NCBI GenBank assembly: GCA_009602725.1
Contig: WELB01000280.1
Coordinates: forward strand, 69,593-101,722
Length of the DNA stretch: 32,130 bases
Direction of reading: 5' to 3'
DNA from: Spirogloea muscicola
Taxonomy: Eukaryota; Streptophyta; Zygnematophyceae; Spirogloeales; Spirogloeaceae
Position 1 is the stretch's first letter, and every line of letters starts with the position of its first letter. The notes beneath the pieces are model-generated. The model had not been told where the DNA came from, searched no databases, and saw only the letters and a program-made list of their open reading frames with translations. The translations under genes and the position numbers were made by a program. Of this stretch, positions 9,676 to 19,391 are shown piece after piece.

Positions 9676-10375
9676 TTTGTGTGCTTTGGTTTCTTAGCGC
9701 TTCCTCTGGCTTCCTCTGGCCCCCTTCTCGTTCTTTGTTCATTCTTTTTTGGGCTGGCTTGTCCAGCCCCTATCCTCAATGGGCGAGCCCTTTCTTCTAA
9801 TACGGCACTAAGGAATAGCCCAGCTCAATATGAGGAGCCTCAGATCGGACAGACTAGCTGCCGGAAGGTGGAGAAATGCAGGCAGCCAAGGGCGTGCGCG
9901 GGTGAGAAAGCGCGTTGACCTGCTCGTGACCGGGTCGGGACCGCCCACGCGTTCGCCCAATGCGTGGAGCGACCGAGGAATGGCGCCTACGGCGGAGCCG
10001 CCAGGGGCACCACAGGCGGACCCCAGTGGGAGAGCAAGCGCAAGGTTTCCCAGTGGGAGAGCCACTTTCCCAATGGTGGGGCCGTTGGCTTTGGGAGGGG
10101 AGAGAGAAATAACCATGTCCATTCACTTTGCACAGCCCCCGCCCATTTTGGAAGAGGTCACTTCGTCAGGTTACAAGGCCACCGAAGGCCCCCCCGCCCG
10201 CTAGAAAAGCTGGAAGGGCCGGCATGCCCTGCCTTTCCTTTGACCTACCTTCAACATTGGCTTGAATTGGCCTCCCTTTCAATTCATGCGCCCCGCGCGC
10301 CTTCTCTCTCAACAGCCGCCCTTTCCACACCACAGAAGAAAGTGCTCGCCCATTGAGAATAGGGGCTGGAACAAC
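9676..10375. mobile_element. Composite MITE-like element with inverted hairpin arms
   Basis: The left arm 9676-9800 carries the dispersed-family landmarks: ttcttagcgcttcctctggc, then a hairpin GGGCTGG/CCAGCCC at 9751-9769, then caatgggcgagccc. The right side at 10332-10368 carries the inverted counterpart (gaagaaagtgctcgcccattgagaataggggctgg). Between the arms are about 530 bp of unrelated sequence, including a reverse copy of the second dispersed repeat at 10253-10310. The same family occurs as a compact 378-bp element at 19392-19769, so here the interior may be captured DNA. Confidence 0.5.
10253..10310 (-). repeat. Second dispersed repeat, copy 3 (reverse)
   Basis: Reverse complement of the 22036 unit: cattggcttgaattggcctc, cctttcaattcatgcgcccc, gcgcgccttctctctcaaca. 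It lies just upstream of the membrane-protein gene and inside the composite element at 9676-10375. Confidence 0.85.
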
Positions 10376-10432
10376 CACACCACAACCCGCCGGCTCCTCG
10401 TCAGAAGGAGGGTCCTCCGGAACGCGGCGCCC

Positions 10433-11685
10433 ATGGCCGCCACCGACGGCAAGGCCGTCCACCCCCCGCCGGCCGACGGCCTGCCGCCGCCGCAGCAGGG
10501 CTACCCGCCGCAGCAGGCCTACGGCGCGCCGCCGCCGCAGGCCTACGGCGCGCCGCCGCCAGGCGGCTACCCGCCTCCGGGCGCCTACCCTCCGCCGCAG
10601 GTGATGCACGCCTGTTCACCGCCTGCGGTACACCTGTCAACGTAGCTTGCCCCTGTACTTGGCCACTACTTCCTTAGGCCCTCCATCACTCAAAAGACAC
10701 TCCGTTCTCCTCGTCTGCAGCAGCCGTACGCCTACCCGCAAGCCCCGCAAGCGCCCTACCCGCAGTATGGCGCGCCGCAGCCATACCCCGGGCAGCAGCC
10801 TCAGCCCATCCAGGGCCTGCGCATCAAGCCGCCGCTGGTCGACCCCCAGCAGGGCCAGGTCATCGTGGCGTACCAGATTGGCGAACCCCAGGTACGATGG
10901 TAGTGCCGGCTGCTGCAGCACAGTGGTTGTTCTGTAACAATGTCCGGTACTGTTGAGTCATCTGCAACCCATGCTGCACTTCATGTTGATGAGCAGCATT
11001 TTGCCTGAATAGCTTCGCGTGAGAGTGTGTAAACAGTCTGCGAGCAGCGAAAGAGCAGGAGGCTCCATGTGACCTACGCTGAAAGCATGGCAGACAACAC
11101 CTTTGTCAAAAATGTGATGACAAGGGGACAAGTTGGTGTCCACTGAATACTCTGCAAAGCTTATCATCTCAATCTCTAGAGAATTGAAAGTCTGTCCTCT
11201 GCAGGTCGGCTGCTGCAAATTTGAAGACCTGTCTCCGGTTGGTTTCATGGCCATTATCATACTAATCCTGGTCTTCCCTATCTTGGCCTTCATTCCCTGC
11301 CTTATGCCAGAATGCTATGAGGTGAGTTGTTACCTGCAGCTCCAGTGAGTCTATTTAAGTACAAAGTTATGATTAGGACGACTTTTGTCATGATGAAACG
11401 AAAGGGTAGTAAGGTGTTCAGTACCCAGAATGACGCTGCAGTGTTCACGTTCATGTCAATCTGCTCATCAGCTTCTCAGCGACCAGCTTGGCATGCACTT
11501 TGGTGAAGCTTGAGCAGGGCCTCTTTTGGGTTGCATATTTCAAGCTTGTACTCAAGCTTTACTTGCAGAGCCTCAATCCCAGATGCTTGAGCAAGTGCAA
11601 TGAGAGTGTGCAGAAATATCAGAGGCCCGTCTATGGATACCCAGATCAGGGGGCTGGACGTGTCCCAGTTGGCGTACCTCTTTGA
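10433..11685 (+). CDS. Proline-rich, single-pass membrane protein (4 exons)
   Basis: Proposed exons are 10433-10600, 10721-10891, 11205-11321 and 11614-11685, all joined in phase 0, giving about 176 residues. An alternative acceptor at 11568 would start the last exon at 11569 and add 15 residues. The start is a strong context (gcgcccATGGCC). The N-terminal half is a Pro/Gln/Tyr/Gly repeat region (QGYPPQQAYGAPPPQAYG), typical of XYPPX low-complexity tails. It is followed by a conserved linker with GQVIVAYQIGEPQ. Exon 3 holds a Cys pair (VGCCKFEDLSP), one membrane segment (FMAIIILILVFPILAFIP) and CLMPECYE. The last exon has YQRPVYGYP. The layout (Pro-rich cytosolic tail, Cys motif, one hydrophobic segment, short Cys/aromatic end) resembles LITAF/BRI3-like small membrane proteins, but I cannot assign a family. 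Splice sites are GT-AG; the last acceptor has a weak pyrimidine tract. Confidence 0.72.
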
Positions 11686-12242
11686 GAGAGCAGTAGCAAA
11701 GGTCTAGTTGTGCTTAGATCCTACTGGTCTTTCTCTCATATTGCCAAGGGCTGAGGGCCCCAATCTCTTGCTGAAAGTATCAGCTCAAGTGCAGGCTTGA
11801 GAGGTTGGTATACATTGCTTAAATAATTGAAGATAAGTATTTTGTCTCAATCTATGTCAACCAACTTGCTAGGATGACTGCACAGCGTAAGTCTAGGTAG
11901 GTACAAGTACTTTGGTTGGTCAAGCGTCAGTGCATTTGGTGCTCAATTTTCCAGTATGTGATGTATTCATGCTTAATGAGGAGTCACTTTCTAGGCCCTG
12001 CACATTAAATGAGTAGGCACGTGTCACTGCTTGACATACCGTTGCTTCTCTACAGTGCAGAGTTTGCCAGACTTTGTGCAGCGTGGCACAAGCGTGTGAG
12101 AAACTGGTGAAGCAGCTACTGGGAGAGTTGCGTATTTGGTCAAATTGGCATGATGGTAATAATGGGAGATGAATCCGGAAGGAGCTGTGACTTTGATGTG
12201 ATGAGTATCCTTGCATCTGTCACTGCCTGCTTGTGTAGAGAC
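11686..12242. other. 3' flank of the membrane-protein gene; nothing recognised
   Basis: Likely 3' untranslated and intergenic sequence. No domain, repeat or RNA gene is recognised. Codon-like signal resumes on the minus strand at 12243. Confidence 0.4.
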
Positions 12243-12579
12243 AGTGAGTTTAGCAATCAAGTCCAGCAGTGCAGATTGGTCAGGCTGACCATCATGCTCT
12301 TCTTTCGCAAACGCATTGTAAGTGTCTAGCACCGCAACAGACCATGGCCTCTCAATCAACTCCGGTCACCTCGTCAGCCAAGTAGGACCCTTGTTGAAAC
12401 ACCTACCTATCATTGACGTGCTTAATGCTCAGTATTTGACTTGCTCCATTTCGTTCTTCTGCCTTGCTGTGTCAATGTCAACTTGAGGCTGGCTATCAGT
12501 AAAACCTTTCCCTGTTTCTGCTTTTGCGCCCAAGTCTCTAACACGAGATCTTGCAAATTGCATAACGGGCTGCGCTTGC
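12243..12579 (-). other. Possible exons of an unrecognised minus-strand gene
   Basis: Two short minus-strand stretches read like protein. 12579-12506 follows an acceptor (ccctccacag) and encodes RSPLCNLQDLVLETWAQKQK. 12359-12243 follows an AG acceptor preceded by an in-frame stop, and encodes RPWSVAVLDTYNAFAKEEHD followed by QSALLDLIAKL. Both are charged and non-repetitive, unlike the shadow frames around them. Their donors (gttttac, gtctcta) are poor, neither is recognised, and no start or stop exon could be attached. I rate this as a hint only. Confidence 0.22.
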
Positions 12580-12805
12580 CTGTGGAGGGTAATTGTCGAC
12601 ACTGCTTTTGGAGGCAGCGTCTTGTACTTCTCACTGATGGGTTCCAGCCCCTGGTCAGAAATCAGAGGTGGAGGCTATGTGATGCAGCGCCTCTCTCATT
12701 GACAAGGCAAAGCCCATAAAGCAAAGCCCACATCAGCAAGCCACGTGCAGCTACTTGATTGCAACGCGCTATTGTGCTCTGCTCGTGTTGAGAGGCTGAC
12801 TTGAT

Positions 12806-12905
12806 TGCAGTTTTGTGATGGGGCTTTTCCCTTGGCCTCGTCAGTATCATTGGGCTGGCCTTTCACAGCCACTGCCAGCCTGTGGTAGAGCTTCTCTTTT
12901 CCTGT
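12806..12905 (+). repeat. Diverged copy of the dispersed hairpin repeat
   Basis: The stretch reads ttttcccttggcctcgtcag ... attgggctggcctttcacagccactgcc. This preserves the order of landmarks found near 20190-20250 and 20590-20690: a cggccctttgg-like box, a gtccatt-like box, then the GGGCTGGC...CACAGCC hairpin. It has no coding content. Confidence 0.5.
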
Positions 12906-15440
12906 TCAGAGCACGTGCCCCCCCCGCACTTTCCAAGCTCCGCTCTTCTGACCAGTCCCCACTGCACATGGGTGGAGCTCCACTCCCCTGCCATTTTGAG
13001 CATCGTGTCGACTCCCCATCGGTGGCTCCCTCGTGCCCCTTCATCAGCCCCCGTCCTGCGAACATAAGCCAGTCTCAAACGGAATGGCTTATGGGTATCA
13101 TTCGCCATCACCAACCACACTATCTTTCTTGGGGAGGAATCGAGAAACTTTTCCTCCAAAGGAAAACGACATGCCCTCCTTGCATACTAAGATACCAGCT
13201 GACACCAACGCTATGAGATTGACATTTGTAAGCTTTTGTCTATACACAGTGACAGGTAACACTAGAAGGAATTCGAATACTCCTCATTAAAAAAGAAAAG
13301 CACCACCGGACAAACAACGGAAGTGGTAACTGTGTACATAAATAGCACATGTTCCAAGAAAATGAACTGATCCGTCATCCCTATTACATCCAGACCCCAA
13401 TGTCTACCCTCGACCTTTTCATAGGTGACACTAAAGGTTTGCGTTTGTGACATCCACGCCAAATGTCCACTTTTTCAACCTAATACGAACCACTCAGAAT
13501 GAACATCTGTGATTGTCCGGGAACATCAGTGCATATCCAGTGCATATCCAAACATGACCGTAAGCATTTTGGTTGTAAATGGATAGAAAAGCCGTTCCTA
13601 ATCAAGTACTGCTTCCCACCCAACCATTCCACAACGGAGTTCAGTACTTGTGACATCCTTGTGACATCTAGGCCAATCTGGCCCATGTCAGCTCACTTGA
13701 CGCTTGCCACAAGCGCTCCTCGCCGTTATGCAATCGCCACAGCAGTGAAGCAGGTTGAAAATCACCATGCCATAATTACATGTACGGCAAATGGTAGTTG
13801 CTGGCTTCGTTATTGCCTACTGCCCCTTTCAGCGGGTTTAAGCGACGCGAAGATCATCAAGCCCAGGGATCCAGACAAATGCGTGCCATGTATCTCAAGG
13901 GTCACAGCAGCACCACGATCTGCAGATTGCACCCCGGACCGCATACCCAACCCTTTCGCCTTGCAGTGCATAATGCATGTTTGCTCGACTACCATCAACA
14001 CCGCAAGGTCTGAAAGACCTGACTGCCGAGCTTTCAAGCCTCCTGCCCACCCTCCTTTAGATGCCTTATCCTCTTGGCAGGGCCACTTGCATGCACCTAC
14101 AGGGCGAGCTTGCAGGCCTGCTAGCCTCATCATGCTGAGCCAGAAACGGCGGGCATCGTATTTTAGACTCTGGGATCACACCACCTTGCAGTCAGAGATC
14201 AAAAGGCTTGCAAATTCAGAAGCCAAGACCACCTAACTTCCCTGTCTCCCCCCCCTTTTCCAACGCCCTCATGTCTCTCTTTTGAAGTGGGACCAGCTTT
14301 AGCCACGCCCGCCTCGTGAAGGCCCACCTAGAGGTAAACAGACCATATGGTCAGTGTCCACCTGCACGGTCCTAAGCGCGACTGCTGCTGGGGAGGGTTC
14401 AGGTTGTTCTTGATCAGGTGCAGCCCCTTGTGGCCAGTCAGACGAGCAGGTCCAGACTCGGCTCCTATCGGTGTATCTCATGGTACGTGCGTCGTATACA
14501 CGATACTTGTCTTACAAGAGACACCGCGAGCGGACCCTCCTCGCCTCACAACACCGTTGAGTGGTGCTTTTGGCCGTCAATTTCAATGGCATGCTGGCAG
14601 TGACTTCTGGCCAAATCTACAGCAACTCCGTCTCTCTATTTACTCGAGATTGCTCAGCTACAGGGTAGAGTAGTCAACGTTGTGGGGCTGAACTTCGTGG
14701 AGACCTGCTTCATCTGTCAATCGTCTTAAACAACCGTCCCCCAGTTGGTGCTGACGTGAATATCATCTGCACAAGGTAGATGTTATAATGCACTGCAATC
14801 TTGAACAGCTAGATGGGCTTCATTGCGTCCTACTTAGTTGTTTTGCAAGTCGTACCTACACAACCTGTTCCACCAAGATGCTTTCTGTGAAGGTGTACGC
14901 AAACATAAGTTCATTATCATGTAAATTCAAAGCAGATGAGGGCTATGTCTATCTGGCTGCTTGCTTTCATGCTGATGGGCCATCGACTGCCAAAAAGGTC
15001 TTACTCTCAGGAGCAGTTGTTTTAGCTTCAGGGTTGAAAGCTGCTGACTCGTTGTTTGTTGTTCGTTCTTCTTCTTGGCTGGCCAGTCCCCATTATCACC
15101 CTCTCCTGGAAGGGTTCAATCTCATGTGTGGGTCCAACATGTTGTTCTGGTAGATGAGCTTCATGCGCAGATGTTGGCAATACTGCTGCTAATAGCCGTT
15201 CAAGGAGGTTAATAAGGAGCAGTTGCGAGGCATGTGTGGGCACACAAGCGCAAGCAGGGCACGAGGACCAGTATGTGATACATGTAATGCAGCAAGCATG
15301 TTCAGTTGCGTCCGACGGTCAGGTCGACTGGAGTGACGTGAATTGGCTTGATTTTGCTTGGCGTCGCAGACTCCGCTGATATGCCTGGGCAGGCACTTGC
15401 TCAGCGAGGGGGAGCTTCCGTGGGATCAATCGCGTAGAGG
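12906..15440. other. Long stretch without a recognisable gene
   Basis: Nothing here can be assigned. The longest frame (13499-14236, plus) has composition like random reading of non-coding DNA and no domain. A short duplication (agtgcatatcc twice, about 13528-13549) and a repeat-family trace at 15071-15118 (ggctggccagtccccattat ... ctctcctggaagg) are the only structures noted. An undetected gene with small exons cannot be excluded. Confidence 0.35.
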
Positions 15441-15490
15441 CCGACTCCCGGCCGGGCGATGCAAGATCCCGGGAAGATTCCGGGAGTCGG
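15441..15490. promoter_or_regulatory. 10-bp perfect dyad upstream of a TATA-like box
   Basis: CCGACTCCCG at 15441-15450 and CGGGAGTCGG at 15481-15490 are perfect reverse complements separated by 30 bases. A TATA-like cctataagaaac follows at 15499-15510. The arrangement could be a protein-binding dyad or a stem-loop. No gene start is recognised directly downstream. Confidence 0.4.
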
Positions 15491-15785
15491 AAAGCTTCCC
15501 TATAAGAAACACGCGCTTCCGAGGGTGCCGAGCATCGCGGCCATTGATGGAGGCTGGGCCGAATGGGCACAGGGCACAAGGGGTTGCCTCATAGCAGGGA
15601 GTGGCTGGCAGCGGGGGACTCCGACATTTCTCAGCATGCCTATCGGTCGCCCCAGCCCCGCACACGCGCAATGAGCTGCCGGTGGATATTCCGGGGTGTT
15701 CTCAAAAGCTCCCCCCTAAGGATCACGCGCTTCCGAGGGTTCCGGACGTCGCAGCGGTCGCCGGAGGCTGGGAGCTGGGCACAGA
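15476..15785 (+). repeat. Two diverged copies of a ~105-bp unit
   Basis: 15476-15580 and about 15689-15785 share an ordered set of landmarks: attccggg, agct(t)ccc, cta(t)aag, (a)cacgcgcttccgaggg, then gccg/gtcgc and gaggctggg...gggcacag. They are about 215 bp apart. The shared cacgcgcttccgaggg core is the best-conserved part. This looks like a duplicated promoter-proximal segment rather than coding sequence. Confidence 0.55.
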
Positions 15786-15827
15786 AACCAGCGCACACGA
15801 GGTCGGCGAGCTAGCTAGCGGGAGCAA

Positions 15828-15930
15828 TGGTGACTGGGTGACTGAGTAATTTGTAGCTGCTTTCTTTCTTTGTGTGCTTTGGTTTCTTAGCGCTTCCTCT
15901 GGCTTCCTCTGGCCCCCTTCTCGTTCTTTG
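15828..15930 (+). repeat. Truncated left end of the MITE-like family
   Basis: gactgagtaatttgtagctgctttc matches the left end of the 19392 element (ttactgagtgattcgtagctgctt). The 62 bases at 15869-15930 are identical to 9676-9737. Identity stops sharply at 15930. Such perfect identity between two copies implies recent movement or gene conversion. Confidence 0.7.
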
Positions 15931-16316
15931 ACTGGGGAAGGCCAACGGGTGCGCCCTCCGCTCGTCCCCCAAACCCGCGGCAGGGACTGCGCGCAGGAGT
16001 TTTCCCTGCTGCGGGATCCGCGCCGGCTCGATCGAGTGCCGGCCGGCCGCCTGCGGGCGAGGTGGCCGCGCTCGAGAGGGGAGGCAGCGGAGACGGGAAG
16101 CCGCTGCGTCTGGCGAGGGCCCTGCGCGCGGGAGGAGAGCGGGGGGCCCGGGCCGCGGCCGACCCACTCAGCGCATCTGCGGCGACAACACGGCGTTCGC
16201 GGCGGCGGAGGCGACGGCGGCGGCGGCATCGGCCGCGGCGGGCTCGGCGGGGGGGATCTCAGCGTGGCGAGGCGCAGCAGCGCGGTGGCGCAGTGTAGCC
16301 TGCCCACCATGCCCTG

Positions 16317-16326
16317 CTTAAAAGGC
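16317..16326 (+). promoter_or_regulatory. TATA-like element before the PstS-like gene
   Basis: gcttaaaagg lies about 80 bases upstream of the ATG at 16405, followed by a C/T-rich leader (cctctctgctcacctcacc). The distance fits a short 5' UTR. Weak match to TATAAA. Confidence 0.35.
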
Positions 16327-16404
16327 TCCACGGGGGCCAACAACCCTCACCCACCTGAACCCCCTCTCTGCTCACCTCACCTCACCCCACACGACCCAGG
16401 CGCC

Positions 16405-17357
16405 ATGGCCCGCCTCGCCGTCGCCGCTCTGGTCCTGGCCTTCGTCGCCTCCGCCTTCGCGGCCTTCTCCCCCTCCGGCGCCACCTACTTCGGTTGTGCC
16501 ACCTTCGTCCAGCCCCTGGACAACCTGGTCCTTAGCAGCTACGGCACCTATGGCTGCTATGCCTCCGTCGGGCCGGCCTTGTGGGCTTCCAAGCCACCGT
16601 CTGCTTTGCTGCCGCAAGCATCCCCTGGTGCGTGCACAAGACAGAGTCGCCATGCCCATGCCCGCACCTGCGCTTGTGCAGTATCGAAGTGTCCAAGCGC
16701 TTCGCACTCGGATGTGCCCAGGCTGCTGTTTGCCGTCCTCTTCCGGGCCCTGTCTCCCGCCTGACCGGCCACACGTGGTGCCACCTCTTTCATGACCCCG
16801 CAGCTCCGGCGCCGGTTACAACGGCTTCCAGGCCAACACCTACCAGGTTGCTGCGTCCGATGCTGCCATGACCACCGCCCAGGAGTCTGCCCTCGGCTTC
16901 CAAAAGCTCACCGTCCCCCAGGGCCTCCAGTCCTACTCCCTGCTCTTCAATGGTGCCTCTGAGCTCACACTCTCCTGCCAGAGCCTGGCCGATCTCTACT
17001 CCGGCTACTCCACTTCCATCGGGCGCGGTGCCATCATCGTCCCTGTGGCTCGCTCCGACTCCTCGGGCACCTCGTTCGTCTTCTCTTCCTACCTGAACCT
17101 GTGCACCGCCGGCGGCGCGCGCCCGTGGCCCTCGAGCAAGGTTGGCGAGGTCGTCAGCTGGGGTCCCCACGCCTAGTCACGCAGAGTGGCTCCGGCGGCG
17201 TCGCTTCATACGTGTTCTCCCACCGGGTGCCATCTTCTACCTCGGAACCCCTGTCGCCGTCACCTTCGTGACCGTCAACGTGCGCAGCGCCTCCACCAAC
17301 AACAAGGCCGGCCAGAACTACAAGGGCAGCTCCTGCTCCGTGACCGGAGCCATCCCC
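16405..17357 (+). pseudogene. Secreted PstS-like phosphate-binding protein, disrupted
   Basis: Exon 1 (16405-16580) starts in a perfect context (ccaggcgccATGGCC) and encodes a signal peptide (MARLAVAALVLAFVASAFA) and the start of a periplasmic-binding-protein fold. A 223-bp intron joins in phase 2 to exon 2 at 16804. That join recreates the PstS motif S-V-G-x(3)-S-G-A-G, which supports the splice. Further PstS hallmarks are ASDAAMT, LTLSCQSLADLYSG and the phosphate-loop-type motif ARSDSSGTSF. After SWGPHA the frame meets TAG (17174-17176). The family sequence continues one frame over (VTQSGSGGVASYV) and again in a third frame (GAIFYLGTPVAV). Two apparent 1-base deletions therefore lie within about 60 bp. 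The last recognisable part ends at a GTGAGC donor (17358). Then copia sequence begins, and no C-terminal exon is found. It could be a pseudogene or carry sequencing errors. Confidence 0.72.
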
Positions 17358-17394
17358 GTGAGCACAGCCTTTGACAGAAGACGTGTTTAACATG

Positions 17395-17780
17395 TACCCA
17401 CAGATCTCTCCCTTCAGCCTAATTTTGAACACCCACTTGCTAGAGAAAGCTTTCCTACCAGCTGGTAAATCCACCAGATCGTAAGTTTCAGTCTCCTTGA
17501 TAGAGTCCAGCTCTGCTTCTGCAGCTGCTTTCCACTTGAATGCTTCGGCACTACTTATGGCTTCTTGCATGGTAAGAAGCTCATGCAAATGTGACAGCAG
17601 TAAGAGAACAAAGATGTGCTCATTTCAAATCAACATTCACTGAGTTGACTCTCACTCCATCGCCAGCTTCAGATTCTCCTCACATCCATCACATACATAG
17701 AATCTTCAGACACAGGCCACCATTGCACATCTTCCACTGTCTCAGACGGCCTTTATGGACAAGCAAAGATGTCCGGACTT
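17395..17780 (-). mobile_element. Ty1/copia pol fragment
   Basis: On the minus strand 17588-17395 encodes the start of copia reverse transcriptase: a QEAISSAEAFKWKAAAEAEL-type segment, then a variant of the E-L-V-D-L-P motif (DLVDLPAGRKAFSSKWVFKI). Upstream (about 17600-17760) a frame with stops contains SETVEDVQWWPVSED, consistent with the integrase-RT linker. The fragment starts immediately downstream of the broken PstS-like gene and reads opposite to it. There is no intact frame and no RT catalytic motif. Confidence 0.8.
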
Positions 17781-18310
17781 GTCTTTCCATCGAAAGTATC
17801 ACACGAAGGAGAGATACTAGTCTCATGACGAGCATCCCCATTGACAGGGAGCGCTCCTTCGGCCCACTGGCCGCTCAGACTGTTTCGAGCCCAATCGCTG
17901 GGTGCATACACATCATCACATTCAAAACAATCAAGGTAAGATCAATGGCAATATGTAGAACATATATTTTGGATCAGTGTTCCTGCCACAAACGCCTTGA
18001 TATACAAGGTCATTTGGTACAACTGTCTCCAGGTGTAGTCCACCTTCGAGAATTTGTGGCATGGAGATTTCTTACAGCAAAATGAATGTAGCCCTTTCTC
18101 AGCCTACAGGTAAATCTTAAGCTTGATCCCACAGAATCCTGAAGATGCGCACGTGTCAGCTTGTCTGTCATAAAGAGGATTGATGTGTGATAAGCTGAGC
18201 GTCAGATTGGTATATACTCGTTGGCTCATGCGTTCAATCATTAGTAATTTTGCAGAAGATAGTTGTGCAGAGTTGAATGCGACTAATCCATGGTTAGAAT
18301 TACTCTAGTT

Positions 18311-18863
18311 GGCGAGGGGGGAGGGGATGTGTCTAACAATAATACGTATATATATATATAAGCATTGACAGTCTTAAGGCTTTGACAATTTTCTGATTTA
18401 GATTTACTTTGATACTTGTTGTTTGTTGTTTGTTTTAAAATTTTGGTTGATATTTTGAAGTAACATAGACCAATTACATATTATACTAGATTTAGATAAT
18501 CAGTTTTGGGAAGATACAATCAGGACTTGTGCATGGACAGAACTTATTTATGGGTATTATTCACACCTCTCATAGCTTACGATGATATGTTTGATTCCCA
18601 ATAATGATATCCAATGTAGTATACATAGTTGTTAGTAAACATGATTAAGTGGAATCAATCGTCTCAGAAGAGGAATGAAATTGGTGGTAAGGAGAAGAAA
18701 GCTCGTGTAAGATGTGGGATTGGCCCGGCCACCGCTCCGAGGCTGGGCCCCATCTGCGCTCTAGTCGTTCTGATAGCACCTGCCGACTAGAGGTTGAGAA
18801 TTTTATACTCGCAAAAGTCACGTAGAGTCGTTTTCCCGAAGGGGACTATTGCCCTTCTCTACA
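18311..18863 (+). repeat. Possible LTR in an AT-rich island
   Basis: A purine tract (ggcgaggggggagggga, 18311-18327) is followed by TGTGTCTAACAATAATACG, a good PPT-LTR junction on the plus strand. The next 500 bp are far richer in A+T than anything else in the window and hold a (TA)n run. A TG...CA end is possible near 18863 (cttctctaca). The nearby copia RT fragment reads on the opposite strand, so the two may not belong to one element. No second LTR is present to test the ends. Confidence 0.35.
18346..18360. repeat. (TA)n microsatellite
   Basis: About seven TA repeats at the left end of the AT-rich island; also readable as a TATA element within the putative LTR. Confidence 0.85.
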
Positions 18864-18925
18864 CAGTATCTTTATTTGGAAATAACTTCATTCCGACGGA
18901 AACTTTCGTGTATAAGAAACAAATG

Positions 18926-18955
18926 TAGGCCAAATGGCCAAGTACGAAGGCAAGC
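18926..18955 (+). repeat. Copy of the gcc(a/t)-aaaggcaagca terminus
   Basis: taggccaaatggccaagtacgaaggcaagcac matches the conserved end of the 8788-9416 element (gagtggccaggtacaaaggcaagcag). Only one end is seen here. Confidence 0.45.
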
Positions 18956-19391
18956 ACATCCAAAGATCTACATAACCTACAGCAGATTGACCCGCTCAAT
19001 AACCACGGGTCAAAACATAAAGGTCACTAATCGATTCATGAATATCAGATGCCAGAAACGGAGCCCTTCTGCCACCAACTAGAGCTCGCCCAGCTTTCTG
19101 GTGCAAGGCACTAGCCTGAGCACGCTGCAAACAGGCCGAAACCCGTCGTCGTAAGAGCGACAAATATGCAGCTGGCAAGCCCATCTCAGCGGGAAACACA
19201 TCTGCACGTCGAGTGTAGCCTAAATTGGCAATGTTTGAAGCAGAGTGTGGAAACGAGGACCCAGACAGCCATAGATGTCGATTGCCGCTGGCAGGAGCTG
19301 ATCGCATTGGGAACCGACGGGGATGGAGAACAGCGGCCAGTTTACGCCCTGGCTGCCAAATCGCACCTGGCCGCCGGTGCTCTGTAAATCT

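Noticed and set aside
13499-14236. 245-codon plus-strand open frame in the unassigned interval
   Set aside because: It starts in poor context and has no signal, domain, repeat pattern or recognisable motif. Its composition is like shadow frames. Kept only as part of the unassigned stretch.
15874-16764. 296-codon plus-strand frame running through the PstS-like start
   Set aside because: Only the part from the ATG at 16405 to 16580 is coding. The upstream part is GC-rich low-complexity sequence and the downstream part is intron, so the long frame is an accident of composition.
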